This document shows, piece after piece, positions 8,958-17,895 of a DNA stretch of 64,000 nt. The notes beneath the pieces were generated by a model. The model did no database searches and was not told where the DNA came from. It was given only the letters and a program-made list of their open reading frames with translations. The stretch's first letter is position 1. Each line of letters begins with the position of its first letter. Source of the stretch: Ktedonobacter sp. SOSP1-85 (lineage in GTDB: Bacteria; Chloroflexota; Ktedonobacteria; Ktedonobacterales; Ktedonobacteraceae); assembly GCF_016587415.1 (NCBI RefSeq), contig NZ_BNJI01000001.1, positions 969,501 to 1,033,500 on the forward strand, written 5' to 3'. Both the position numbers and the translations under genes were made by a program.

Positions 8958-9953
8958 TTAGGCGCGGCCCAGAACGAGGGCCAGTAGCGCCATGCGGGTA
9001 TACAAGCCATTACGAACCTGCGAACGTAGATACACAGCTCTGTGATCTTTATCGACCTCTGTGTCGATTGTACCAATGCGCGGCAGGGGGTCCATCAGGA
9101 TCATCTCCTGGCTGGCATATTCTGCGAGCAAGGCAGGGGTAACCGTAAAACGTTGTGCGACCATTTCATTATATTCCGTCAGCGAGTCAAAGCGCTCTTT
9201 TTGAATACGCGTCCAGTACCAGTACTGGCAATCCCTAGGGATATCTCTCTCGCTCGTGATTTCATGGATAGTAATATTACGGGAGCGGAACATGTTTAGA
9301 TTTTCGCGATTGAGACGCAGCTTCTCGGGAGAGAGCAGATAGACTGTATTATTCTCGAAGAGCGAAAGACCACGCATCAGGGAGTGTATCGTCCGACTGT
9401 TCAGCGCATCACCTGCCATAACGCCTGTCAAATTATCCAGGCGGCCGAAGCGCTCATAGAGCGTATAGAGATCCAGCACCGTCTGCGAAGGATGCTCGTT
9501 GTTGCCATCGCCAGCATTAAGTACCGGGACGAACTCAGCGCTTTCCGCGGCCCGCAACGCGGCACCCGGGCGGGGATGACGCAGCACAATCGCATCTGAG
9601 TAGGCTTCAAACACGCGGATCGTATCCTCAAAGGTCTCACCCTTGTTGACCGAGGAGACCGTCTCAGGATTCTGGATCTCTAGCGTCTGCCCACCCAGGC
9701 GCTTCACCGCAGCCGCGAACGACCCGAAGGTACGACTCGAAGGCTCGAAGAAGAGCAGCGAGACAAGCTGACCCGCGAGCAACTGGCATGGCTCTTTGCC
9801 AAGCACAAGCTGCTTCATATGACCCGCCAGGGCAAAGATCCGGCGCACATCATCGGCACTGAACTGGTCGAACGAGACAATGTCCTTGCCCTTGAAATCC
9901 CCATTGATCATCGCTAACGTGTCATATGTCTTCTCAACAGCAATCTGGCTCAT
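8958..9953 (-). CDS. pyrB: Aspartate carbamoyltransferase catalytic subunit
   Basis: Condenses carbamoyl phosphate with aspartate. The carbamoyl-phosphate motif FFEPSSRTFGSF and the HPSQTVLDLYTL motif identify it, and MDPLPRIGTIDTEVD is the aspartate loop. At 331 residues it is normal length. The start at 9953 has GGGGGA a few nt upstream. First gene of the pyr operon; no pyrI, pyrC or pyrD is seen in the window. Confidence 0.96.
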   Translation of the reverse strand: MSQIAVEKTYDTLAMINGDFKGKDIVSFDQFSADDVRRIFALAGHMKQLVLGKEPCQLLAGQLVSLLFFEPSSRTFGSFAAAVKRLGGQTLEIQNPETVSSVNKGETFEDTIRVFEAYSDAIVLRHPRPGAALRAAESAEFVPVLNAGDGNNEHPSQTVLDLYTLYERFGRLDNLTGVMAGDALNSRTIHSLMRGLSLFENNTVYLLSPEKLRLNRENLNMFRSRNITIHEITSERDIPRDCQYWYWTRIQKERFDSLTEYNEMVAQRFTVTPALLAEYASQEMILMDPLPRIGTIDTEVDKDHRAVYLRSQVRNGLYTRMALLALVLGRA

Positions 9954-10127
9954 AGATCCCCCTAATAGCTAATGTATGCAGACGTTGTACGCTTCGCGTG
10001 TTAAAACACAACCGGTTGATAGGTCATCATTGAAACCTTCTCCGATCGCCAGCCCGGTAAGATGGTCTTCGCCTGGCTCCTCCCCTTCTCTTCCCGTAGC
10101 TTATCTCGTCAAGTTGTATTTCTGGGC

Positions 10128-10164
10128 AAAAAAAATTCCTCACCTCCAAATGAAAGGAGAGAGG
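10128..10164 (-). promoter_or_regulatory. Candidate transcription attenuator in the pyr leader
   Basis: Read on the minus strand, an imperfect stem made of CCTC..CTCC (10164 to 10156) and GGAGG..GAGG (10147 to 10138) is followed closely by a run of eight U residues (10135 to 10128). This has the form of an intrinsic terminator in the leader, about 190 nt after the predicted transcription start and 175 nt before pyrB. Pyrimidine-responsive attenuation is a known strategy for such operons; I could not recognise a PyrR-binding loop. Confidence 0.45.
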
Positions 10165-10328
10165 AGATAATAGAAAATTTCCCAATGGCGGAATCGACTT
10201 CCCAATGGAAATACCAATACCCGGCTACTGTCGCCGTCTGCATTGCTCTCCTCAGTATGTTTGAAGCCATGACGATACCGCACCTTTTCAGTGTAAATGT
10301 TTTTGGGAACTGGTCTCAAATTGCTAGA

Positions 10329-10357
10329 AGTATACCTTCTGATTTCGCAAAAGTCAA
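10329..10357 (-). promoter_or_regulatory. Sigma70-type promoter for the pyr operon
   Basis: On the minus strand TTGACT (10357-10352) and TATACT (10334-10329) are separated by exactly 17 nt. Transcription would start near 10322, giving a leader of roughly 370 nt before pyrB. Confidence 0.65.
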
Positions 10358-10486
10358 GGGAAATAAAGGCTTTTTTTGCCTGCCTCCTGAGACCAGGGAA
10401 TAGGTCTGGCGCCCCCACGCCAATGCAATGCTCTTCTCCTCACTATGTTCTAATCGACACCTCCTCTCTCTTCTTCAATAAGTAGG

Positions 10487-10538
10487 AGGAGGAGGAGGTG
10501 TGCCTAAGTAGCGGTACTCAGGCACACCTCCTCCTCCT
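10487..10538. terminator. Long hairpin, 19-bp stem of AGG repeats
   Basis: Arms 10487-10505 and 10520-10538 pair perfectly; the left arm carries five AGG units against four CCT units on the right, so the base can slip by one triplet. It lies upstream of the pyr promoter, between it and the FKBP gene. Confidence 0.55.
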
Positions 10539-10541
10539 ACC

Positions 10542-10597
10542 AGAAGTATTATGGCCCGGTGGTCCCCATCGGCAGACCACCGGGCCATAATACTTCT
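10542..10597. terminator. Long perfect hairpin, 23-bp stem, downstream of FKBP gene
   Basis: Arms 10542-10564 and 10575-10597, loop 10 nt. It lies 3' of the minus-strand FKBP gene and only a few nt from the previous hairpin. The tag GAGCGCCATAGGCGCGA follows at 10606-10622. Confidence 0.65.
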
Positions 10598-10642
10598 TTC
10601 AAAGCGAGCGCCATAGGCGCGAAAAGTCAAGTGAGGAGAAAG

Positions 10643-11343
10643 TTAGGCAACAGTCACCACAGTCACATCAAAGATGATGGTGGCATTCGCCGGGATAGGG
10701 CCACTCCCCTGTGCGCCATATGCCAGGTCGGGGGAATAATCAGGCGGCGCGTGCCACCGGCTTTCATACCAATCAAGCCCTCGTTCCAGCCCTGAATAAC
10801 CTGGGCCTGTCCGACATTTTGCAGGTTGAAGAGTTCACCCTTGCGATCATAAGAGCTGTCAAACTTTTTGCCATCCTTTTGCAGCCAGCCCGTATACTCT
10901 ACATTGACGGTGCTTCCCTTGGTCACTTCTTTCCCGTCGCCCGTCTTTACATCGATATACTGCAATCCATCGGGAAGCTTCACAATTTTGCTGTCATCCG
11001 CGGGAGGAGGTGTGCTTGGACCCGCGCTTGGCGTAGGAGAGCCACCTGTCGCAGTCATAACGGCGTTTGCAACACCTGTTGCGGTCGCGTGTACACTGGC
11101 GGTGCTTTTAGCATTCGCGGTTGCCGTCGCGTTCTTATTGGCGGTCGCGACCAACTGGTTATTGTATTGCTGATATTGCAAGACACCAAAAATACCAATG
11201 ACAATCAACGCAACCGCTACAATCGCGGAGGTCCAGATCCGAATGCGGCGCCGACGGCGCTCCTTGCGATACAAACGCTCTTGCTGGCGCTGGCCAGGGC
11301 GGCCCGATGTTGGATTGTTTTCACGACGTATAGTCTGCGACAT
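10643..11343 (-). pseudogene. Membrane-anchored FKBP-type prolyl isomerase, broken by a one-base frameshift
   Basis: N-terminal basic tail, one membrane segment (about residues 36-57), an Ala/Thr/Pro linker and a C-terminal FKBP domain (IVKLPDGLQYIDVKTGDG, VNVEYTGWLQKDGKKFDSS, VIQGWNEGLIGMKAGGTRR). After LIIPP the annotated frame runs into an unrelated tail ending near 10663. In the other frame the usual FKBP end is intact: DLAYGAQGSGPIPANATIIF and on to a stop at 10643-10645. The break is at a run of five C (minus strand; 10730-10734), where six would restore the frame. It could be a sequencing error, since all parts are otherwise conserved. The start at 11343 has GGAGAG upstream. Confidence 0.8.
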
Positions 11344-11439
11344 AGCACATTCTCTCCTCGTATTGTGTAGAATAATTGCAGGTTGAGGTTACCATTATTT
11401 CTTCTATCTGACAAGAGGAAAACACAAGGAAGTACTTAT

Positions 11440-12830
11440 TGACGTCAGATACCCCGGTCTAAAGGCGCGGGGCTTGGATCTAAGCTCCACCTCAATTCAG
11501 CATATCTCGAAAGACGTGCTGCTTTGGCTTCGTCGCTTGATCCATCAGGAGGGGCAACTGACAAGTGCCCCGTGCTTGCCCAGTCCTGCCGGGCGAGCAA
11601 CGTTCGCATCGTGATATTCCTGGCACCCACCAGATCAGCATGCAGCGTATACTGGCAATGCTTGCAAACGAAGAGCAACCCCTTCTTGGGACGATTCTCC
11701 GGCGCGGTATGCCCGCAGCGAGGACAGGCCTGACTCGTGTAGTGGGCGTCCACTTTGATCGCCATCGAGTTCTGCAAGAGTGCCTTATAGGCAATCATGG
11801 TGTGCAGCTCAGCGAAGCTCCACTTGGAGTACGCAGCGTTGGCTTTCCGCTGCTTCTTCGTGGCCTTCTTGCCCTTGCGTCGCCGGGTTCGCTCTCGGAT
11901 ATCTGTCAGGTTCTCCAGGCCGATAAGGCTGTGGGGATGCTGGGTCACGATGCGTTTGGAGACTACATGATTGGCGTTGTTCTTCAACCGTCTCTCCCGC
12001 CCACTGATGCCCACCAGTTTCCTGGTGGCCGAACGGGTGCCTTTCTTTTGCAAACGCTTTCTCAGTCTCGCATAGTGGTTCGCCTTGGGGACAATCTGTT
12101 TGCCCGAATGGAACGAACAGGTTCCTGTCGTATCGCTGGTGACGGCCAGATAACGGACACCGACGTCCACACCGACTACGCTGGTTTGCGTTTGCGGCGT
12201 GAGGTCCGCCACTTCGATTTCCAGGGAGACCAACAGATAGAATTGCTTGCGAGGTTGATCATACCAGAGTTTGGCTCCGCCGATTTGGGCGCCCTTTTGG
12301 ATGAGAGCCACGTGGGTGTCGTAGCCCGCATAGGGAACGACCATGCGTCCATTGAGCGTCAGAACACTGACCCGCTGGTTTTTCTTGAAACTATAGTCGT
12401 AGCCATACTGATAGGTTAGCGTAGGCGAAACATACTTGGGAGCCTTGTCCAGCCCTTTGTAGCGTTTCTTGGTGAGACCCGCTTTGCGTTGAGTAGCGTT
12501 GTGCTTCACCTTGGTCCAGAGCCCCTTGTACGTTGCGCTGACCTGTCGCGACACCGTACAGGCCATTTGTGACGGAAGACCAAAGTGGGTGCGAATCTCA
12601 GCATACATGCCATTATGCAGCTTTTTGGCATTGCTGATCTTTCCTTGCGTAAAGGCATAGTGGCTGACGGCATTCAATGCGTCGCGATACGCCAGTTGTG
12701 TTGTGCGCAATGCGGTAAATTGCTCTGGAGTCGTTTGTAATTTGATTTTCGCACTGATTGTCGTCTTCATACAGAGAAGTATATAAAATTTTCACTCACC
12801 TGTCAAATACTAAAAAGGAGTGAAAGAATA
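11440..12830 (-). mobile_element. Solo IS605-type OrfB (TnpB) element
   Basis: Contains tnpB only; no tnpA (Y1 transposase) is present nearby, so it would depend on a TnpA in trans. End-type structures are a CCCCG/CGGGG hairpin at 11452-11472 overlapping the last tnpB codons, and a TTTCACTC/GAGTGAAA dyad at 12790-12825 upstream of the start. In this family the 3' end of tnpB and the right end encode the guide (omega/re) RNA, with the guide just outside the end, here below about 11450. Exact ends are not fixed. Confidence 0.65.
11445..12770 (-). CDS. tnpB: RNA-guided nuclease TnpB (IS605 OrfB family)
   Basis: A 441-residue protein with split RuvC domain: Asp202 in GVDVGVRYLAV, Glu286 in GLENLTD, and Asp379 in HADLVGARNI. 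A four-Cys zinc ribbon (C349, C352, C369, C372) sits between the last two. All catalytic residues are kept, so it could be active. The C-terminal tail of about 50 residues is encoded over the element's right-end hairpin. TnpB proteins cut DNA next to a transposon-adjacent motif using a guide from the element end and help retain the transposon. Confidence 0.92.
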   Translation of the reverse strand: MKTTISAKIKLQTTPEQFTALRTTQLAYRDALNAVSHYAFTQGKISNAKKLHNGMYAEIRTHFGLPSQMACTVSRQVSATYKGLWTKVKHNATQRKAGLTKKRYKGLDKAPKYVSPTLTYQYGYDYSFKKNQRVSVLTLNGRMVVPYAGYDTHVALIQKGAQIGGAKLWYDQPRKQFYLLVSLEIEVADLTPQTQTSVVGVDVGVRYLAVTSDTTGTCSFHSGKQIVPKANHYARLRKRLQKKGTRSATRKLVGISGRERRLKNNANHVVSKRIVTQHPHSLIGLENLTDIRERTRRRKGKKATKKQRKANAAYSKWSFAELHTMIAYKALLQNSMAIKVDAHYTSQACPRCGHTAPENRPKKGLLFVCKHCQYTLHADLVGARNITMRTLLARQDWASTGHLSVAPPDGSSDEAKAARLSRYAELRWSLDPSPAPLDRGI

Positions 12831-12866
12831 CATAGTTCCCACCCTGCCCAAACTCCAAAAAGGAGC

Positions 12867-12907
12867 GGCCATTCCTCTCCCGCTTTTCAAGCGGGAGAGG
12901 AATGGCC
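12867..12907. terminator. Perfect hairpin, 19-bp stem, 3-nt loop
   Basis: Arms 12867-12885 and 12889-12907. It lies between the TnpB element and the tricorn promoter region. The rest of 12831-13098 is AT-rich and non-coding. Confidence 0.55.
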
Positions 12908-12998
12908 CGGTAAGATGAAATTTCACTCCCTCTAGCTCTACCATATTTTTTTACCTCTACTAACTCTACAATTCATAGCCCCCTTTTCCGAAGTATGC

Positions 12999-13004
12999 TA
13001 TAAT
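12999..13004 (+). promoter_or_regulatory. Possible -10 box for tricorn protease gene
   Basis: TATAAT about 95 nt upstream of the tricorn start; the -35 region is weak. Low-information call. Confidence 0.35.
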
Positions 13005-13098
13005 TAAAAACCACACCCATCAAGTTGTCAGGCTTTGGTATCATAAGTACTGCGAACACCTTTTTTAACCTAGCGATACAGGCACACTCATTTTCATC

Positions 13099-16000
13099 AT
13101 GACAACAAACGAACAAGAAGAGCTAGCACAGCTCACCACAACTGAATACATTCCTAATGTTCCAGCGCAGGGATACATCCGCTATCCCACCATCTACAAA
13201 GACTATATCGTCTTTGTGACTGAGGATGATCTCTGGCTCGTCTCCAGTGAAGGAGGTCGGGCCGAGCGCCTCACCGCGGGACAGGGGCGCGTGAGCCATC
13301 CCCATTTCTCGCCAGACGGCAACTGGTTAGCCTTCGTTGGACGTGAAGAGGGACCGGGCGAGGTCAACGTCATGCCTGCGCTCGGTGGTCCCGCACGTCG
13401 CCTTACCTTCGATGGAGGCACCTGCACTGTCCTTGGCTGGACGCCCGATGGGGGCGCGATTCTCTACGCAAGCAGCACCGGCCAGTTCACGGCAAAATAT
13501 ACCGTCATCTACGCGATCAGCCCGGCTGGCGGCCCACCCCAGCAACTGCCGGTTGGCATGGCTAACGCCATTTCCTATGGCCCAGAGGGGGGAGTTGTTA
13601 TTGGGCGCAATATCGAGGAACCAGCCTACTGGAAACGCTATCGAGGCGGGACCGTAGGCCACCTATGGTGCGATACTACAGGTAGCGGCACCTTTCAACG
13701 CCTGCTCAATATTCGTGGCAACGTCGCCGATCCCTGCTGGGTCGGAAAGCGCATCTACTTCATCTCTGATCATGAAGGGGTAGGCAACATCTACTCATGC
13801 ACGCCCCTGGGCGAGGAGCTTACACGCCACACCTTTTTCGACACCTTCTACGCCCGTCAGCTCTCCACCGATGGCGAGCGCCTGGTCTTGCAATCGGCCG
13901 CCGATCTCTACGTCTTTGATCCAGCGACCAATCAGGTACGCCAGCTCACCGTGACCCTACCAAGTCAGCGCACACAGCTTAGCCGCAAATTTGTGTCCGC
14001 CGACCAGTATATCGATACCTTCGCGCTCCACCCCCAGGGACATGCGCTCGCACTTACCACGCGTGGGAAGGCCTTCGGCCTCAGCAATTGGGAGGGGGCA
14101 TCCATCCAGTATGGTATCCAGGATGGCGTGCGCTATCGCTTTCTTGAGTGGCTCAATGACGGCTGGCGGCTCGTCGCCATCTGCGATTCCCCTGGACGCG
14201 AAACCCTCGTGATTATCGACCCGGCAAGCGATAATGAATACAAGCTCCTGCCCGATATCGAGTTTGGGCGCGTGATTGAGCTTACAGTCTGCCCGGTCGA
14301 GAATATTGTGGCTATCACTAATCATCGGCAAGAATTGATTGTAGTTGACCTGGCATCAGGGCAGCATGGAGTCCTCGACCATAGCGAATATGGCCGCATC
14401 TATGACCTGGCCTGGTCGCCAGATGGGCGCTGGCTGGCCTACAGCTTTGCCTGCAGTGCCCAAAAACGCGCCATTAAGCTGGGTAACCTTGAAACAGGCG
14501 AGACACATTTCGCGACCGAACCTATCCTGGCGGATGTTAGCCCGGCCTTCGATCCCGAAGGGCGCTACCTCTACTTCCTGGGCTATCGCGTCTTTAATCC
14601 CATCTCGGATAACTTACAGTTTGAGTGGAGCTTTCCACGTGGGGTCCAGCCCTACGCCGTTCCTTTGCGCAAAGATATTCGCTCCCCCTTTGTGACAGAG
14701 TCCCGACTCACACAAGACCTGCGCCGTCGCCCAGGCTTTGTGCCTGAAGTTGCCCCCGCCGCCAGCGACGACAATAACGGCACCGAACCACAACCAGCTC
14801 CGACTACACAGCCTCCTAACACGTCCAATCGCGTGTATATTGACCTGGATGGTATCACCCGTCGCGCCGTGGCCTTCCCCACGGGCGAGGCACGCTATTC
14901 AAGTATTCTCGCGATGCGGGGACGCGTGCTCTTCCTGGTCAATCCGCTTACCGGCGCCCTCTCCGAGGGGCAAAGTCGCGGCTGGATTGAGAGCTTTGAT
15001 ATCGAGACCCAACGCCTGGAACGCATCTTCGATAATGTCAATGAGGTCATGCTTTCCCGCGATCACAATACGCTCATCTATCGCTCGCGCGCCCGCCTGC
15101 GCGTGCTACGCAATGCGGAGAAACCCCGCTCGGATAGCGATTTCCCCGGACGTGAAACTGGCTGGATCGATCTGGGGCGCATCAAGGTCTCAGTGCTCCC
15201 TGCCGCTGAGTGGAGACAAATGTTTGCCGAAGCCTGGCGCCTCCAACGCGAGCAGTTCTGGACCGAAGATATGTCGGGCGTGGACTGGGAGAGCATCTAC
15301 CAGCGCTATGCTCCGCTGATCGAACGCGTGGGGTCACGCTCAGAGCTTTCTGACCTCATTCATGAGCTACAGGGCGAGCTGGGAACTTCTCACGCCTTTG
15401 AATATGGTGGCGAATACCGGCGCGGTCAATACTACCGCCAGGGATCGCTCGGCGTCGATTGGAGCTATGATCCCACAACTGAGCGCTATCGCATCGGGCG
15501 CATCATTGTGGGCGATCCTTCCGATGAAGATGCGACCTCACCACTCAGTGAGCCGGGTCTTGGCGTTGCCGTTGGAGACGCGATCATCGCGGTCAATGGA
15601 CAACGCGTCGGCCCACGCCTGAGCCCCCAGGAGCTACTCGTCAATCAGTCCGGCAGCGCGGTCAGCCTGATTATTGAACCCGTCGAAGGCAATACCAGGC
15701 GTGTTGTGACGGTGAATGCCATTTCACTTGCGACTGAGAGCGCGGCCCGCTATCGCGACTGGGTGGACAGAAATCGGCGGGTGGTCCATGAGAAATCACA
15801 CGGACTGGTCGGTTATATCCATGTGCCCAACATGGGCCCACAGGGCTTCGCTGAGTTCCACCGCGGCTTTCTGGCCGAATATGACTATCCTGCCCTGATT
15901 ATCGATGTGCGCTGGAATGGCGGCGGCAACGTCTCCAGCCTGCTCCTGGAAAAGCTCTCGCGCCGCCGTATTGGCTATAAGTTCTCACGCTGGGGCAAGC

Positions 16001-16455
16001 CGATGCCCTACCCGAAGGAGTCACCACGCGGCCCCATGGTCTCTTTGACCAATGAGCACGCCGGATCCGATGGCGACATTTTTAGCCATAGCTTCAAGCT
16101 CCTGCAACTGGGTCCCCTGATCGGGACACGTACCTGGGGCGGAGTTGTAGGCTACACGCTCAATCACCAGCTCGTCGACGGCACCACCACAACACAGCCC
16201 GAGTTTGCCAACTGGTTCGCCGATGTCGGCTGGGACATTGAGAACTATGGCACCGAACCCGATATCGAGGTGGATATCGCACCTCAAGACTATATGAATG
16301 ACACCGATCCCCAACTGGAGAGAGCTATTATCGAGGCCGTGCGCCTGGCACACGAGGCCAAGACGCTGGAACCCACGCCGGGGAAACGCCCCTATCGTGG
16401 CTGGGTCAACAAGCCCGATGAGAGCGGTACCGATATCGAAAGCGCCTCCCAATAA
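13099..16455 (+). CDS. Tricorn protease homologue
   Basis: Large (1118-residue) cytosolic serine peptidase of the S41 family, thought to degrade oligopeptides left by upstream proteases. The N-terminal half has WD/beta-propeller blades (repeated FSPDG and WSPDGRWLAY patterns). A linker rich in Pro/Thr near residues 550-575 is followed by the core, a PDZ domain (GVAVGDAIIAVNGQRVG) and the catalytic domain. The tetrad-like residues are visible: Ser764-His765 in GTSHAFEYGG, Ser990 in AGSDGDIF and Glu1053 in YGTEPDIEVD. No signal peptide. The stop codon is inside the stem of the following hairpin. The ribosome-binding site is weak. Confidence 0.93.
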   Translation: MTTNEQEELAQLTTTEYIPNVPAQGYIRYPTIYKDYIVFVTEDDLWLVSSEGGRAERLTAGQGRVSHPHFSPDGNWLAFVGREEGPGEVNVMPALGGPARRLTFDGGTCTVLGWTPDGGAILYASSTGQFTAKYTVIYAISPAGGPPQQLPVGMANAISYGPEGGVVIGRNIEEPAYWKRYRGGTVGHLWCDTTGSGTFQRLLNIRGNVADPCWVGKRIYFISDHEGVGNIYSCTPLGEELTRHTFFDTFYARQLSTDGERLVLQSAADLYVFDPATNQVRQLTVTLPSQRTQLSRKFVSADQYIDTFALHPQGHALALTTRGKAFGLSNWEGASIQYGIQDGVRYRFLEWLNDGWRLVAICDSPGRETLVIIDPASDNEYKLLPDIEFGRVIELTVCPVENIVAITNHRQELIVVDLASGQHGVLDHSEYGRIYDLAWSPDGRWLAYSFACSAQKRAIKLGNLETGETHFATEPILADVSPAFDPEGRYLYFLGYRVFNPISDNLQFEWSFPRGVQPYAVPLRKDIRSPFVTESRLTQDLRRRPGFVPEVAPAASDDNNGTEPQPAPTTQPPNTSNRVYIDLDGITRRAVAFPTGEARYSSILAMRGRVLFLVNPLTGALSEGQSRGWIESFDIETQRLERIFDNVNEVMLSRDHNTLIYRSRARLRVLRNAEKPRSDSDFPGRETGWIDLGRIKVSVLPAAEWRQMFAEAWRLQREQFWTEDMSGVDWESIYQRYAPLIERVGSRSELSDLIHELQGELGTSHAFEYGGEYRRGQYYRQGSLGVDWSYDPTTERYRIGRIIVGDPSDEDATSPLSEPGLGVAVGDAIIAVNGQRVGPRLSPQELLVNQSGSAVSLIIEPVEGNTRRVVTVNAISLATESAARYRDWVDRNRRVVHEKSHGLVGYIHVPNMGPQGFAEFHRGFLAEYDYPALIIDVRWNGGGNVSSLLLEKLSRRRIGYKFSRWGKPMPYPKESPRGPMVSLTNEHAGSDGDIFSHSFKLLQLGPLIGTRTWGGVVGYTLNHQLVDGTTTTQPEFANWFADVGWDIENYGTEPDIEVDIAPQDYMNDTDPQLERAIIEAVRLAHEAKTLEPTPGKRPYRGWVNKPDESGTDIESASQ

Positions 16456-16512
16456 GCAAGAAAGAGCGAGAGGCGCGGCATGTCTGCCGCGCCTCTCGCT
16501 CTTTCTTGCTTA
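16453..16512. terminator. Perfect hairpin, 28-bp stem, between convergent tricorn and hutF
   Basis: Arms 16453-16480 and 16485-16512, loop of 4 nt. The left arm starts with the tricorn stop codon, and the right arm ends 3 nt before the hutF stop, so the hairpin fills the whole gap and would serve both strands. Confidence 0.7.
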
Positions 16513-16515
16513 ATA

Positions 16516-17820
16516 TCACGCGTTACGCCGATATACACACACTCCCTGTACCCATGTCTGCGCAATAACCTCAGAAGATGCGCCAAAGAAGAGCGTATCC
16601 AGCAAATCCTCCTCGCTCCAGCCACGCATCTGCCGATGTTCCAGGTCGATAGCCACAAAGTCAGCCGCCTGGTCGGGAGCGATCTCGCCAGCCTGTATTG
16701 CCAGGGCTGCGGCCCCACGTCGCGTGCCATAGTCCAACAAGAGCGGGCCGGGAGCCGCTAGCTCATCCGCGACGAGCACGCGCCGGCGCTGATAACGCAT
16801 GCGCGCGCTATATTCGGCCCAGCGCAGCTCCTCTAGAGGGTCCAGGCGCGTGTTACTATCCGAACCAATGGTCAGGGGAATCTCGCGCGCACGCAGGTCT
16901 TCATAGGGGGCGATTCCATCCCCCAGGTCGCCCTCGGTCGTTGGGCAAACACAGACCGTGCTGCCATACTGGGCCAGGATATCAAGCTCGTGCTCGGTGG
17001 CATGGGTGGCATGAACGATCGTCGTTCGAGGTGAGAGGGCTTCGTAGCGTTCTAAAAGCTCGATTGGGCGACAGCCATGTGCGGTGCGACATTGCTCGAT
17101 CTCAGCCACCTGCTCGTCAGCATGTACATGTAACGGCAGGCTATGCTCACGACTATACGCAGCAATGGCGCGAAACCACTCCCCCGGCACGGCCCGGACC
17201 GAGTGGGGCGCAACCCCGACCTGGTATCCCTGCTGGCGTAGCGCTTCAACGCGCGCCAGATACTGTTCTACCGTGGCGTCACAGAAGCGCTGTTGCCCCG
17301 CCTCCAATGCCTGTTGAAAGCCGCCACGTGCATAGGCGGTCATTAAGAGTACCACGCGCAGCCCTGTGTCTTTCCCTGCTTGTAGGATAGCTTCAGACAT
17401 CGCATTCGGGCGATCGTAGGGCCTGCCATCAACCTGGTGATGCACATAGTGGAACTCGCCGACACTGGTATAGCCCGCCGCCAGCATCTCGCTGTATGTC
17501 TGGCGCGCCTCCTCATAGAGGAGTTCCGGCGTCAGGCGCTGAGCCTCGGCATACATGGCACGCCTCCAGGTCCAAAACGTATCCTGCCGGGAGAGTGGGC
17601 GATGCGTATGGCCACGCAACTGGCGCTGAAATACATGGCTATGCACATTCACAAAACCGGGCAGGAGAAGCATCTGGGGTAGCGGCTCGATCTGCTCATG
17701 TGCGACCGCCTGTGAACTATCAATAATTCCCGTGATCAAGCCATCATCGCCAATGGCGATGAGCTTATTTTTCTGCAATCCCTCATGGGTATAGACATAG
17801 GCTGGCGCCAGGTATTTCAT
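16516..17820 (-). CDS. hutF: Formimidoylglutamate deiminase (amidohydrolase family)
   Basis: Converts N-formimidoyl-L-glutamate to N-formyl-L-glutamate in histidine degradation. The metal-binding HSH of VNVHSHVFQRQLRG, followed by TFWTWRRAMY, is diagnostic for HutF within the amidohydrolases. Further ligands are in HVHADE, VHATHATEHE and the Asp of TIGSDSN. I prefer the ATG at 17820 (MKYLAPAYVY); an upstream in-frame start at 17889 would add 23 residues. No other hut genes are in the window. Confidence 0.85.
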   Translation of the reverse strand: MKYLAPAYVYTHEGLQKNKLIAIGDDGLITGIIDSSQAVAHEQIEPLPQMLLLPGFVNVHSHVFQRQLRGHTHRPLSRQDTFWTWRRAMYAEAQRLTPELLYEEARQTYSEMLAAGYTSVGEFHYVHHQVDGRPYDRPNAMSEAILQAGKDTGLRVVLLMTAYARGGFQQALEAGQQRFCDATVEQYLARVEALRQQGYQVGVAPHSVRAVPGEWFRAIAAYSREHSLPLHVHADEQVAEIEQCRTAHGCRPIELLERYEALSPRTTIVHATHATEHELDILAQYGSTVCVCPTTEGDLGDGIAPYEDLRAREIPLTIGSDSNTRLDPLEELRWAEYSARMRYQRRRVLVADELAAPGPLLLDYGTRRGAAALAIQAGEIAPDQAADFVAIDLEHRQMRGWSEEDLLDTLFFGASSEVIAQTWVQGVCVYRRNA

Positions 17821-17895
17821 CACGTTGGCATCCCTCAATTCGCATAGGTCTTGGTGCAATGTTCTAGCAGTAATCATGACAGGAGACACTAGCTG

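Noticed and set aside
10140..10418. 92-codon minus-strand frame in the pyr leader
   Set aside because: The predicted promoter lies inside it and the composition looks non-coding.
11565..12419. 284-codon plus-strand frame across tnpB
   Set aside because: Opposite a full TnpB with all catalytic residues; no features of its own.
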